64,000 nucleotides of DNA, from assembly GCF_024138395.1 (NCBI RefSeq), contig NZ_JAMYDU010000009.1, forward strand, positions 124,001 through 188,000. The letters run 5' to 3'. The notes below the pieces were generated by a model, which saw nothing but the letters and a program-made list of their open reading frames with translations, made no database searches and was not told where the DNA came from. The position numbers and the translations under genes are program-made. This stretch comes from Pseudomonas mandelii (GTDB taxonomy: Bacteria > Pseudomonadota > Gammaproteobacteria > Pseudomonadales > Pseudomonadaceae). Positions 37,309 through 45,903 of the stretch are shown one piece after another. How positions within the stretch are numbered: position 1 is the first letter of the stretch; each line of letters opens with the position of its first letter.

Positions 37309-39318
37309 GTGTTCGAGGACGTTATGGATCAACTCCGGGCTTTTTTAGTGGCCTTACCACGTCGGAAAAAGCGACTGATTCAGGTCGCAACCGACGTTGT
37401 CTTGGTGTGGGTCGCGCTTTGGCTAGCTTTCATCGTCCGCCTCGGCATCGACGACATGTACAACCCGCTGAAGGTCCACCTCTGGCTCTTCGCCTGTGCG
37501 CCGGTTGTAGCCATTCCCTTATTTATCCGCTTCGGTATGTACCGAGCGGTCATGCGCTATTTTGGCAATGATGCCCTAATAGCCATCATTAAGGCTGTCA
37601 GCCTGTCTTCGCTGATCCTGGCTGTGGTTGTCTACTGGTACAGCAATCACCAAACGGTTGTTCCGCGTTCCATCATCTTCAACTATTGGTGGTTGAGCAT
37701 GGTGATCATTGGCGGATTGCGTCTGCTAATGCGCCAGTATTTCATGGGAGATTGGTTCACCGCCGCCCAGCACGTCCCATTTACCAACCGAGATGACGGT
37801 TTGACCAAGGTTGCCATTTATGGCGCCGGCGTGGCCGGCAACCAACTCGTGGCAGCACTTCGCATGGGCCGAGTCATGCGCCCCGTGGCGTTTATCGACG
37901 ATGATTCGAGTATCGCCGATCGTTCAATTTCGGGCCTCCAGGTCTACAAACCAAAACACATCCAGCAGATGATCGACGTCACCGGTGCACAGGAAATCCT
38001 TCTGGCCTTACCGTCATCTACCCGCGCACGACGTCGGGAAATTCTCAATCTGCTGGAAGGTTACCCACTTCACGTACGAAGCGTTCCAAACTTCACCGAC
38101 CTGGCCAGCGGTCGGGTCAAGGTTGAAGACATCCAGGAAGTGGATATCGCTGACTTGCTGGGCCGTGACGCCGTGCCAGCCCAGGCCGACTTGCTTGAGC
38201 GCTGTATCAAAGGCAAGACCGTGATGGTCACTGGCGCTGGCGGGTCGATCGGTTCTGAGCTATGCCGGCAGATTTTCTCCCTCGGCCCGACCACACTTTT
38301 GCTGTTTGAGCACAGTGAGTTCAACCTCTACAGCATTCTGTCGGAATTGGAGCAGCGCGGCAGTCGTGAGTCGGTGTCGGTCAAGTTGCTGCCGATTCTC
38401 GGTTCCATTCGTCACCCGCACAAATTGCTCGATGTGATGAAGACCTGGCGCGTGGATACCGTTTATCACGCGGCTGCTTATAAACATGTGCCGATGGTCG
38501 AGCACAATATTGCCGAGGGCGTGCTCAACAATGTTATTGGCACGTTGAACACTGCTCAGGCTGCCTTGCAGTCGGGTGTGGCCAACTTCGTGCTGATCTC
38601 TACCGATAAGGCCGTGCGTCCGACCAACATCATGGGCAGCACCAAGCGTCTGGCGGAGTTGACCCTTCAGGCCCTCAGTCGTGAAATCGCCCCGGTATTG
38701 TTTGGCGACAAAGCCAATGTATCCCGGGTCAACAAGACCCGTTTCACCATGGTTCGTTTTGGCAATGTGTTGGGGTCGTCCGGTTCGGTGATCCCGCTAT
38801 TCCACAGTCAAATCAAGTCGGGTGGACCACTGACGGTCACGCATCCGAAGATCACCCGGTATTTCATGACCATCCCGGAAGCCGCGCAACTGGTGATTCA
38901 GGCCGGTTCCATGGGGCAGGGCGGTGATGTGTTCGTGCTGGACATGGGGGAACCGGTGAAGATCATCGAACTGGCGGAGAAGATGATTCACCTGTCCGGT
39001 TTGAGTATCCGCTCGGAGAAGAATCTGCACGGTGACATTTCCATTGAGTTCACTGGTTTGCGTCCGGGCGAGAAGCTCTACGAAGAGTTGCTGATTGGGG
39101 ATAACGTTGCGGCGACGGCGCATCCGATGATCATGACCGCCAACGAAGATCATTTGCCCTGGGACGTGCTCAAGGGTCGTTTGACTGAGCTGTTGTTGGC
39201 TGTCGAACAGGATGATTACTCCCGGGTGCGCCAGCTCCTGCGTGAAACGGTCAGCGGTTACACCCCTGATGGAGAGATCGTCGACTGGATTCACCAGCAA
39301 CGCCGTCTCGAGCCCTGA
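37309..39318 (+). CDS. wbpM: WbpM-like UDP-GlcNAc 4,6-dehydratase (nucleoside-diphosphate sugar epimerase/dehydratase)
   Basis: Converts UDP-GlcNAc to the 4-keto-6-deoxy intermediate of QuiNAc/FucNAc; required for B-band O-antigen in P. aeruginosa. About 669 residues with four N-terminal transmembrane helices (to about 130), a first Rossmann-like domain (IYGAGVAGNQLVAALR), then the catalytic SDR domain (VMVTGAGGSIGSELCRQI, TVYHAAAYKHVPMVE, LISTDKAVRPTNIMGSTKR, GLRPGEKLYEELL). GTG at 37309 has AAGGGGGA just before it; ATG at 37324 and GTG at 37294 are the other options. It marks the right border of the pseudomonad O-antigen locus. Confidence 0.96.
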   Translation: MFEDVMDQLRAFLVALPRRKKRLIQVATDVVLVWVALWLAFIVRLGIDDMYNPLKVHLWLFACAPVVAIPLFIRFGMYRAVMRYFGNDALIAIIKAVSLSSLILAVVVYWYSNHQTVVPRSIIFNYWWLSMVIIGGLRLLMRQYFMGDWFTAAQHVPFTNRDDGLTKVAIYGAGVAGNQLVAALRMGRVMRPVAFIDDDSSIADRSISGLQVYKPKHIQQMIDVTGAQEILLALPSSTRARRREILNLLEGYPLHVRSVPNFTDLASGRVKVEDIQEVDIADLLGRDAVPAQADLLERCIKGKTVMVTGAGGSIGSELCRQIFSLGPTTLLLFEHSEFNLYSILSELEQRGSRESVSVKLLPILGSIRHPHKLLDVMKTWRVDTVYHAAAYKHVPMVEHNIAEGVLNNVIGTLNTAQAALQSGVANFVLISTDKAVRPTNIMGSTKRLAELTLQALSREIAPVLFGDKANVSRVNKTRFTMVRFGNVLGSSGSVIPLFHSQIKSGGPLTVTHPKITRYFMTIPEAAQLVIQAGSMGQGGDVFVLDMGEPVKIIELAEKMIHLSGLSIRSEKNLHGDISIEFTGLRPGEKLYEELLIGDNVAATAHPMIMTANEDHLPWDVLKGRLTELLLAVEQDDYSRVRQLLRETVSGYTPDGEIVDWIHQQRRLEP

Positions 39319-39347
39319 TTGTTTCACATCCTGTAACAGACACATTT

Positions 39348-39375
39348 TTGACAGGCTCCAGACATCGCCTAAGTT
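39348..39375 (+). promoter_or_regulatory. Candidate sigma-70 promoter of the comEA-like gene
   Basis: TTGACA at 39348-39353, a 16-base spacer, then TAAGTT at 39370-39375. A short stem GCAGCTT / AAGCTGC follows at about 39382-39400, ahead of the gene start at 39431. Confidence 0.35.
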
Positions 39376-39430
39376 TAGGAGGCAGCTTCGGAAAAGCTGC
39401 TTTCTCAATCGATGTCATGGAGCTTCATTT

Positions 39431-39766
39431 ATGCGTACTGGCTATTTCTACTCTCTGGTTTTTGCCCTGCTCACCAGCGCCTCAATTGCGGCCATTGCTG
39501 CGCCAATGGCTGTGCCAGAGGCTGCCAAGGCACCCTTGATGCTGGACGTTGCCACCAAGGCTCAAACGGGCAAGGTCGATCTCAATGGGGCCGATGCGCC
39601 GACTCTGCAGCGCGAGTTGTCCGGGATTGGTGAAGCGAAGGCCAAGGCGATTGTTGCGTATCGTGAGAGTAATGGGCCATTTTCGTCCGTCGACGAATTG
39701 CTGGAAGTGAAGGGGATCGGCAAAGCCATTCTGGACAAGAATCGCGAGAAGCTGGAAGTGAACTAA
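39431..39766 (+). CDS. comEA: ComEA-family helix-hairpin-helix protein
   Basis: 111 residues with a signal peptide (FYSLVFALLTSASIAAIAA, cleavage likely after AIAA or nearby) and a C-terminal double helix-hairpin-helix domain (about 48-110: GKVDLNGADAPTLQRELSGIGEAKAKAIV and VDELLEVKGIGKAIL). The domain binds DNA without sequence preference. In naturally competent bacteria periplasmic ComEA pulls DNA inward. In pseudomonads it is a stand-alone gene after wbpM. I chose the ATG at 39431 for the signal peptide. A terminator follows. Confidence 0.93.
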   Translation: MRTGYFYSLVFALLTSASIAAIAAPMAVPEAAKAPLMLDVATKAQTGKVDLNGADAPTLQRELSGIGEAKAKAIVAYRESNGPFSSVDELLEVKGIGKAILDKNREKLEVN

Positions 39767-39786
39767 GCTTTTAAATCCACACTAGG

Positions 39787-39812
39787 AGGCCGGTCATTGA
39801 CCGGCCTTTTTG
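39787..39812 (+). terminator. Rho-independent terminator of comEA
   Basis: AGGCCGGTC and GACCGGCCT pair around a three-base loop, followed by TTTTTGC. Confidence 0.9.
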
Positions 39813-39973
39813 CTTATTGCCGCAGAGGGTGATCTAACGCCTTTCATCGGAAGGAAAAAAATTACGGCTATCATATGGCGTTTAAATTATGCCTATAATA
39901 AATTCGTCATTCGCTGAAGCGCTCTGACATTCAGGCGCCTCGCCTTCCTTAAGCATCCTCCAGGAGCATTGTC

Positions 39974-40768
39974 ATGAATTCTGTCCAGACCCAAGGTACG
40001 GCCCTTGTCACCGGTGCTTCTTCCGGCATCGGTGCGGTTTACGCGGAGCGGTTGGCAGCCCGTGGTTTTGATTTGTTGCTGGTGGCTCGGGATCAGGAAC
40101 GGCTGGAGGCTGCGGCTAGCAAGTTGCGCTCGGCGTATGGTGTTCAGGTGGAGGTGCTGAAGGCGGATCTGACGCTAAAGGATGATGTGTTGAAGCTTGA
40201 GCAGCGTCTGCGCAGCGATTCGAGTATCAGTCTGTTGCTGAATAACGCAGGTGTCGCGGCGGATGGTTTGCTTGCCAACGCAGATATGGATCAGTTGGAG
40301 CGGTTGATTCAGCTGAATGTCACCACGGTGACGCGGCTGGCCTCGGCGGCGGCGGCCAGTTTTACCAAGGCTGGTCGCGGGACGATCATCAATATTGCAT
40401 CCGTGGTGGCGTTGTTTCCGGAGCGGTTTAATGCGACGTACAGCGCGAGCAAGGCTTATGTGTTGAGCCTGACTCAGTCGTTGGACGCGGAGCTTGCGGG
40501 TACCGGGGTTCAGGTTCAAGCAGTGTTGCCGGGGGTAACACGCACGGAAATTTTGGAGCGCTCCGGTATCGATGCGTCCCAGATTCCGGCGGACATGATC
40601 ATGGAAGCGGGGGAGATGGTCGACGCGGCGTTGTCGGGTCTGGACCAGGGTGAGTTGATCACCATTCCGTCGTTACCGAATGCTTCCGAGTGGGAGGCCT
40701 TTATGGCGGCGCGTCATGCGATGGCGCCGAATCTGTCCAGAAGCACGGCCGCCACGCGTTACAAGTGA
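39974..40768 (+). CDS. Short-chain dehydrogenase/reductase
   Basis: 264-residue classical SDR: ALVTGASSGIGAVYAERL cofactor site, LLLNNAGVAADGLL, IINIASVVALFP with the catalytic serine region, and YSASKAYVLSLTQSL with Tyr/Lys. The reaction and substrate are unknown. VLPGVTRTEILE after the active site is typical of the YdfG/DltE-like group. The next gene encodes a beta-ketoacyl-ACP synthase, and a ketoreductase beside a ketosynthase suggests acyl chain chemistry, but that is inference. GGAG stands 7 bases before the ATG. Confidence 0.85.
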   Translation: MNSVQTQGTALVTGASSGIGAVYAERLAARGFDLLLVARDQERLEAAASKLRSAYGVQVEVLKADLTLKDDVLKLEQRLRSDSSISLLLNNAGVAADGLLANADMDQLERLIQLNVTTVTRLASAAAASFTKAGRGTIINIASVVALFPERFNATYSASKAYVLSLTQSLDAELAGTGVQVQAVLPGVTRTEILERSGIDASQIPADMIMEAGEMVDAALSGLDQGELITIPSLPNASEWEAFMAARHAMAPNLSRSTAATRYK

Positions 40769-40774
40769 GGCGCC

Positions 40775-40804
40775 ATGAATCGTTTTGAGGTATTTGCGCT
40801 ATGA
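40775..40804 (+). CDS. Nine-codon mini-ORF coupled to the fabF-like start
   Basis: ATG at 40775 opens MNRFEVFAL and stops at TGA 40802-40804, which overlaps the next ATG at 40801. GTGAGG lies before it. It may hand ribosomes to the ketosynthase start. Whether it is translated is unknown. Confidence 0.3.
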   Translation: MNRFEVFAL

Positions 40805-42075
40805 GTAATCGTCGAGTGGTAGTCACGGGCATGGGCCTGGTGTCGCCGTTGGGTAGCGGCGTCGAAGCGGTTTGGGCGCGTCTGTTGGCCGGGCGCTCCG
40901 GGTTGCGGGCGTTGCCGGACGATGTGGTTGCTGATCTATCAACCAAGGTCGGTGGCGCGGTGCAGACTCTGGCGGAAGATCCCGAGGCGGGTTTTGATCC
41001 GGATCGGGCGACGTCGCCCAAAGAGCAGAAGAAGATGGACCGCTTCATTATGTTTGCCATGGAAGCGGCGCGTCAGGCACTGGAGCAGGCCGGTTGGCAA
41101 CCGCAGGACGCCAGCGCCCAGGAACGCACTGCCACCATTATTGGCTCGGGCGTAGGTGGTTTTGGCGCGATTGCCGATGCGGTGCGCACTACGGACAGCC
41201 GTGGCCCGCGACGTTTGTCGCCGTTCACCATTCCTTCGTTTCTGGTCAACCTTGCGGCGGGCCATGTGTCGATCGAACACGGTTTCAAGGGCCCTTTGGG
41301 AGCTCCGGTAACGGCGTGCGCGGCCGGGGTTCAGGCGATTGGTGATGCGGCGCGACTGATTCGATGTGGCGAGGCGGATATTGCCGTGTGTGGCGGAGCG
41401 GAGGCGTCGATCGATCGTGTCAGTCTCGCCGGGTTCGCGGCGGCTCGAGCCCTGTCCAGCGGTTATAACGATACCCCGGAGCGCTCCTCGCGGCCGTTCG
41501 ACAGTGGGCGCGATGGCTTTGTGATGGGCGAGGGCTCGGGCCTTCTGGTGATTGAATCCCTGGAACATGCTCTGGCACGCGGCGCTCAACCATTGGCCGA
41601 GTTGGTCGGTTACGGCACCAGTGCCGATGCCTTTCATCTGACCGCAGGGCCTGAAGATGGTAGCGGTGCGCGTCGGGCAATGTCGCTGGCGTTGGCCCAG
41701 GCAGGCATTTCGCCGGCGCAGGTGCAGCATCTCAATGCTCATGCGACCTCGACCCCGGTTGGGGATCTGGGGGAGTTAGCGGCCATCAAGTCCTTGTTTG
41801 GTTCGGACAACAACATCGCAGTGACAGCGACCAAGTCCGCCACTGGACATTTGCTCGGCGCCGCTGGCGGCATCGAGGCGATCTTTACCCTGTTGGCCCT
41901 GCGCGATCAGGTGGTGCCCGCCACGCTTAACTTCGATAACCCGGACCCGGCCACCCAAGGCGTGGACATCGTTCACGGTCAGGCACGGCCAATGACTATC
42001 GAGTACGCGATGTCCAACGGCTTCGGATTTGGCGGCGTGAACGCCAGCGTGTTGTTCAAATACTGGGAGGACTAG
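40801..42075 (+). CDS. fabF: Beta-ketoacyl-ACP synthase II (FabF-like)
   Basis: 424-residue thiolase-fold condensing enzyme that extends acyl chains with malonyl-ACP. It opens RRVVVTGMGLVSPLGSGVEAVW. The nucleophile cysteine lies in APVTACAAGVQAIGDA, and the two histidines lie in LNAHATSTPVGD and SATGHLLGAAGG. It ends SNGFGFGGVNASVLF. This is not the fab-cluster copy (no acpP, fabD or fabG beside it), so it is a paralogue with perhaps a special chain or polyketide-like role with the SDR upstream. Confidence 0.93.
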   Translation: MSNRRVVVTGMGLVSPLGSGVEAVWARLLAGRSGLRALPDDVVADLSTKVGGAVQTLAEDPEAGFDPDRATSPKEQKKMDRFIMFAMEAARQALEQAGWQPQDASAQERTATIIGSGVGGFGAIADAVRTTDSRGPRRLSPFTIPSFLVNLAAGHVSIEHGFKGPLGAPVTACAAGVQAIGDAARLIRCGEADIAVCGGAEASIDRVSLAGFAAARALSSGYNDTPERSSRPFDSGRDGFVMGEGSGLLVIESLEHALARGAQPLAELVGYGTSADAFHLTAGPEDGSGARRAMSLALAQAGISPAQVQHLNAHATSTPVGDLGELAAIKSLFGSDNNIAVTATKSATGHLLGAAGGIEAIFTLLALRDQVVPATLNFDNPDPATQGVDIVHGQARPMTIEYAMSNGFGFGGVNASVLFKYWED

Positions 42076-42150
42076 ATTTACGACAGGTGATGGCACGAAT
42101 AGTGATTACTCATTCGCTGACGATTGTTGAACAATCACGAGGCATTGAGT

Positions 42151-42804
42151 ATGAGCAGCGGACTGTCCCTGGTAGATCACATCACATTGGAGTTACGCGC
42201 TGACATCATCGGCGGTCGTTTGCTGCCCGGCATGGCGTTGGTGGAAAACGATTTGGTGTCGGCTTACAACGCGTCGCGAAACACGATTCGCGAGGCGTTG
42301 CATCGTCTGGGGCAGGAGGGGCTGACCCGTTATGTCCGCAACAAAGGCGTGATGGTGCGTCGGCTGGGGAGCGATGATGTGCGCGATCTGTTCAAGGTGC
42401 GTCGCACCCTGGAGTTGCAAGCCATCAATGCCAGTCAGCCATTGCGTGAGTATCAGTCCGACCGGATGCTTGAAGCTCTGGAGGCCACCGAGCTGGCCCG
42501 GGAGCGTGAGGACTGGCGTGCGGTCGGCACCCACAGCCTGGCATTTCATCAACACATCGTCGGATTGCTGCGCAGCCCATTGTTCGATGAGTTCTTCACC
42601 AACGTCGTCGCACAACTGCGCCTGGTGTTTTGCACCGCTCCCGATGAATCCCGTTTTCAGGCGCCCTGGCTGGCGCGTGACCGGCAGATACATGACTTGC
42701 TGGCCGATGGCGACAAACGCGCGGCCGGGGACGCCATGAGCCTTTATCTCGATGACTCCGAACACCTTCTGTTGCAGATGCTTGCCCCTTCATCCCATCA
42801 CTGA
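42151..42804 (+). CDS. GntR-family transcriptional regulator (FadR/FCD type)
   Basis: 217 residues: N-terminal winged helix (about 5-75, DHITLELRADIIGGRLLPGMALVENDL then YNASRNTIREALHRLGQEGL) and an all-helical FCD ligand domain (about 85-205, KVRRTLELQAIN, AFHQHIVGLL, DRQIHDLLADGDKRAAGD). FCD domains bind small carboxylates or amino acids, often with a metal. GAGG lies 9 bases before the ATG. The DUF1989 gene starts 15 bases downstream, so it probably controls that gene and possibly the permease beyond. Confidence 0.92.
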   Translation: MSSGLSLVDHITLELRADIIGGRLLPGMALVENDLVSAYNASRNTIREALHRLGQEGLTRYVRNKGVMVRRLGSDDVRDLFKVRRTLELQAINASQPLREYQSDRMLEALEATELAREREDWRAVGTHSLAFHQHIVGLLRSPLFDEFFTNVVAQLRLVFCTAPDESRFQAPWLARDRQIHDLLADGDKRAAGDAMSLYLDDSEHLLLQMLAPSSHH

Positions 42805-42819
42805 TCGAGGATTTGAGCC

Positions 42820-43671
42820 ATGTACAAAGACTATCCAGCGGCCTATCAAGTCAGCAAAGGCTCGGCCTTGCAGGTGGACACGGCTTTCTACGAGAGAGTC
42901 CGGGACAAGAAAGAGGGTCGCACGCTGATCGAACAGTTCGAGGTGCCGATCCGCACCGGCCGCGCATGGAATGTGCCGGCCGGGCATGTGTTCAGGGTCA
43001 CGACACCGGTCGGTCCGCAAGTCGGGGACTTCAACGTCTGGAATGCCCACGACCCGCGCGAACGCTTATGGGCAGCGCGAACCCGGCAGTTGCAGGGGGC
43101 GCATGTCAGCACTCATGACCGGCTCTGGTCGAACCTGCCCTTTTTACGACCGCTGGTGACCATCACCGACGATAGTCTGGCTGGGTATGGCATCGACGAA
43201 CATGGCGGGCGTTTGCACGACTTGCTGGGGACGCGCTGCGATCCGTACGTGAACAAAATGCTGACGGGCGAGGACTTCCATCATCACTGTCACTCGAATC
43301 TGACTCGCGCAGTGTTACCCCATGGCCTGACCGAGTTCGACGTGCATGATGTGCTGAACATTTTCCAGTGCACCGGCCTGAATCGCGATGACATGTACTT
43401 CATGAAAGCCTGTCCGGCAAAGCAGGGTGACTACCTGGAGTTCTTTGCCGAGATTGATTTGCTGTGCGCGTTGTCGACGTGCCCGGGCGGGGATTTGTCA
43501 CTGGCCATGTGGGGGCCGGATGCGCAGGATCCGCTGAGTGTGTGTCGTCCGTTGGGGGTGGAAATTTACCGGTTGGAGGAGTCGTTGCTTGAAGGCTGGA
43601 GCCAGCCGGAACGTGCGGCGTACAAAGGGCTGCATGGCTTACACATTGCCAAGGCGGATTGGGAAAAATAA
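42820..43671 (+). CDS. DUF1989 protein (urea carboxylase-associated family)
   Basis: 283 residues of DUF1989, the family of the urea-amidolyase-associated proteins, found beside urea and guanidine degradation genes. Features: WNVPAGHVFRVTTPVGPQVGDFNVWNAHDP, VSTHDRLWSNLPFLRPL, GEDFHHHCHSNLTRA with a histidine cluster, DVLNIFQCTGLN, and a cysteine pair in DLLCALSTCPGGDLS. The His/Cys residues suggest a metal site. Its chemistry is not settled. Here no urea carboxylase gene is adjacent; a GntR regulator precedes it and an amine permease lies 550 bases on. Confidence 0.85.
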   Translation: MYKDYPAAYQVSKGSALQVDTAFYERVRDKKEGRTLIEQFEVPIRTGRAWNVPAGHVFRVTTPVGPQVGDFNVWNAHDPRERLWAARTRQLQGAHVSTHDRLWSNLPFLRPLVTITDDSLAGYGIDEHGGRLHDLLGTRCDPYVNKMLTGEDFHHHCHSNLTRAVLPHGLTEFDVHDVLNIFQCTGLNRDDMYFMKACPAKQGDYLEFFAEIDLLCALSTCPGGDLSLAMWGPDAQDPLSVCRPLGVEIYRLEESLLEGWSQPERAAYKGLHGLHIAKADWEK

Positions 43672-43693
43672 AGGGGCTTGAGCGACGAAAATC

Positions 43694-43786
43694 CTGTAGG
43701 AGCGTGGCTTGCCCGCGAAGAATGCACCGCGGTTTTTCAGGCATTACGCGTCATCGTTCTTCGCGGGCAAGCCACGCTCCTACAGG
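43694..43786. repeat. REP inverted pair
   Basis: CTGTAGGAGCGTGGCTTGCC..GCGAAG and its complement, about 40 bases apart, downstream of the DUF1989 gene. Confidence 0.9.
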
Positions 43787-43796
43787 TGCTGCACGG

Positions 43797-43964
43797 TCAG
43801 CGGTCCTGCGCATCCTTGGCATCCGCTTCCGCATTACGTTCGGCGACGCGCTTACGTTGCTCTTCAGTCAATTCGACCTTGTTGGCGGTGTCGCGTAGCA
43901 TCATCAAACCACCAACGATCGAGCCGATGGCAACGATCAGAATCAACCAGGCATACCAGGGCAT
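43797..43964 (-). CDS. DUF2897-like small membrane protein
   Basis: 55 residues: MPWYAWLILIVAIGSIVGGLMML is one transmembrane helix, followed by a charged, alanine-rich tail (ELTEEQRKRVAERNAEADAKDAQDR) likely in the cytoplasm. AAGGAGAG stands just before the ATG at 43964 and fixes the start; a longer frame runs upstream without a ribosome site. The size and layout are those of the small proteobacterial DUF2897 family, whose role is unknown. Confidence 0.8.
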   Translation of the reverse strand: MPWYAWLILIVAIGSIVGGLMMLRDTANKVELTEEQRKRVAERNAEADAKDAQDR

Positions 43965-44113
43965 AGGGCTCTCCTTGAGGGCAGGCCGATTGGCGGGTTT
44001 CGCCGACCGATCGTGCATACCACTTTGAGCGATTAATTTTCGCAGTGGTTCCATTCTATGCCTGTTATGACCCGTCCATCTGTGCCACGTCTTCGAAACT
44101 TGCACATTCCCGG

Positions 44114-44206
44114 GTAGGAGCTGCCGCAGGCTGCGATCTTTTGATCTTCGGCGCCAGATGCAGCGATGAAGATCAAAAGATCGCAGCCTTCGGCAGCTCC
44201 TACAGG
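44114..44206. repeat. REP-like inverted repeat (GATC-type arms)
   Basis: GTAGGAGCTGCCGCAGGCTGCGATCTTTTGATCTTC and its complement, as at 5060-5173. It lies between the DUF2897 gene and the end of the permease gene. Confidence 0.88.
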
Positions 44207-44222
44207 GGAGCGGTGTGTGAGG

Positions 44223-45587
44223 TTAGAGCCCGGTCAACATCGCATCCGCCGGCGCATCGGCACGCAACTGCGCCGTCAGCATGAAGTACACGAAACCCAC
44301 TGCCATGAATCCAAGGAAGATCAACCCGATCAAGGTGTTGAACCAGGCCATCGCCACCAGGCAAACCACTGCCAGCATCAGCGCAATGAATGGCACCAAC
44401 GGGTAGCAGGGCGCGCGGAAAGTACGTTCCAGATTCGGCTCGGTTTTGCGCAGTTTGAACAGACTAAGCATGCTCATGATGTACATCACGATCGCGCCGA
44501 ATACCGCCATGGTGATCATCGCTGCTGTCAGTGTCATGCCGCCGAGGTTGATCAAGCCGTCGCTGTAGATTGCCGCGATGCCGATCACGCCACCGGCGAT
44601 GATCGCCCGGTGCGGGGTTTGGAAGCGCGACAGTTTGGCCAGGGATGCTGGCAGGTAACCGGCCCGGGCGAGGGCGAAGAACTGCCGCGAGTAGCCGAGG
44701 ATGATCCCGTGGAAACTCGCCACCAGGCCGAACAGGCCGATCCACACCAGCATGTGCAACCAGCCGGAGCTTTCGCCAACCACGGTTTTCATGGCTTGCG
44801 GCAGCGGATCGTTGATGTTCGACAGGGTGCGCCAGTCGCCGACGCCACCGGCAAAGAACATCACGCCCATGGCCAGCAGCACCAGGGTCAGGATGCCGCT
44901 GATGTAGGCTTTCGGAATCGTGCGTTTTGGGTCCTTGGCTTCTTCGGCGGCCATGGCTGCGCCTTCGATGGCCAGGAAGAACCAGATGGCAAACGGAATG
45001 GCCGCGAACATGCCGGCAATCGCCGGTGCACCAAACACATCAGAGCCGGCCCAGCCATTGAGGGCGAAGTTGCTGAAGCTGAACGCCGGGGCGACCACGC
45101 CCATGAACACCAGCAGTTCGGCGACCGCCAATACGCAGACGACCAGCTCGAAGGTCGCGGCGAGTTTTACGCCGAGGATGTTCAAACCCATGAACACGAT
45201 GTAGGCGCCGACCGCCGCGTGTTTCGGGTCGAGGGCCGGAAACTGCACGTTCAGGTAGGCACCGATGGCCAGGGCAATCGCCGGTGGGGCGAAGACGAAT
45301 TCGATCAGGGTCGCGAGCCCGGCAATCAATCCACCTTTTTCACCAAAAGCGCGGCGGCTGTAGGCAAAGGGACCGCCGGCATGGGGAATGGCGGTGGTCA
45401 GCTCGGTGAAACTGAAGATGAAGCAGGTGTACATCGTGGCGACCATGAATGAAGTCACCAGGAAGCCCAGTGTCCCCGCAACGCCCCAGCCGTAACTCCA
45501 GCCGAAGTATTCACCGGAAATCACCAGCCCGACCGCGATACCCCACAGGTGCAACGTGCCCAGCGTGGGTTTGAGTTGTGTGTTCAT
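44223..45587 (-). CDS. eat: Ethanolamine permease (APC superfamily)
   Basis: 454 residues with twelve hydrophobic segments. The start HLWGIAVGLVISGEYFGWSYGWGVAG is the mark of ethanolamine permeases of the amino acid-polyamine-organocation superfamily. ELTTAIPHAGGPFAYSRRAFGEKGG and FFLAIEGAAMAAEEAKDPKRTIPKAY are its other conserved stretches. It brings ethanolamine or a like amine in by cation symport. No eutBC ammonia-lyase genes are nearby, so supply to a distant pathway, or another amine, is possible. It is convergent to the GntR/DUF1989 pair. Confidence 0.88.
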   Translation of the reverse strand: MNTQLKPTLGTLHLWGIAVGLVISGEYFGWSYGWGVAGTLGFLVTSFMVATMYTCFIFSFTELTTAIPHAGGPFAYSRRAFGEKGGLIAGLATLIEFVFAPPAIALAIGAYLNVQFPALDPKHAAVGAYIVFMGLNILGVKLAATFELVVCVLAVAELLVFMGVVAPAFSFSNFALNGWAGSDVFGAPAIAGMFAAIPFAIWFFLAIEGAAMAAEEAKDPKRTIPKAYISGILTLVLLAMGVMFFAGGVGDWRTLSNINDPLPQAMKTVVGESSGWLHMLVWIGLFGLVASFHGIILGYSRQFFALARAGYLPASLAKLSRFQTPHRAIIAGGVIGIAAIYSDGLINLGGMTLTAAMITMAVFGAIVMYIMSMLSLFKLRKTEPNLERTFRAPCYPLVPFIALMLAVVCLVAMAWFNTLIGLIFLGFMAVGFVYFMLTAQLRADAPADAMLTGL

Positions 45588-45754
45588 GCGTTGCTCCCCG
45601 AACGGTTTGGAATGCTCGGGGAGGGCGTGTGCAGTGGGCGTGCCAGTGTTGCGACACCAGTCGTAAAGCGCGAAAAAGTGTCGTATCGGGGATGTTCGGC
45701 GCTAGATGGGGGGCTTTTGTGCGCCAGTTGAGGGCGTTGTCAGGTGTTCCGCCG

Positions 45755-45830
45755 CCTTCGCGGGCAAGCCTCGCTCCTACAAGGTCAGGTGCGCCACATC
45801 TCCTGTAGGAGCGAGGCTTGCCCGCGAAGA
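45755..45830. repeat. REP inverted pair
   Basis: CCTTCGCGGGCAAGCCTCGC and its complement, 25 bases apart, upstream of the kdp promoter region. Confidence 0.9.
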
Positions 45831-45867
45831 GGCCCGACCAGACACCAACGTAACAAAGTCATAACCC

Positions 45868-45903
45868 ACTCTTTACGCACTCTTTATGCCCCGCCCCACC
45901 CCT
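45868..45903 (+). promoter_or_regulatory. Candidate KdpE operator before kdpF
   Basis: CACTCTTTACGCACTCTTTATGCCCCGCCCC has two spaced TTTA-type half sites followed by CCCCGCCC. This resembles the E. coli KdpE box upstream of kdpFABC, which also runs TTTATA..TTTACA into CCCCGCCC. It lies 77 bases before kdpF. Confidence 0.4.

Noticed and set aside
44166..45452. A 428-codon plus-strand frame opposite the ethanolamine permease
   Set aside because: The His/Gln/Glu-rich composition is the complement of membrane-protein codons; the minus-strand frame has twelve helices and clear family motifs.
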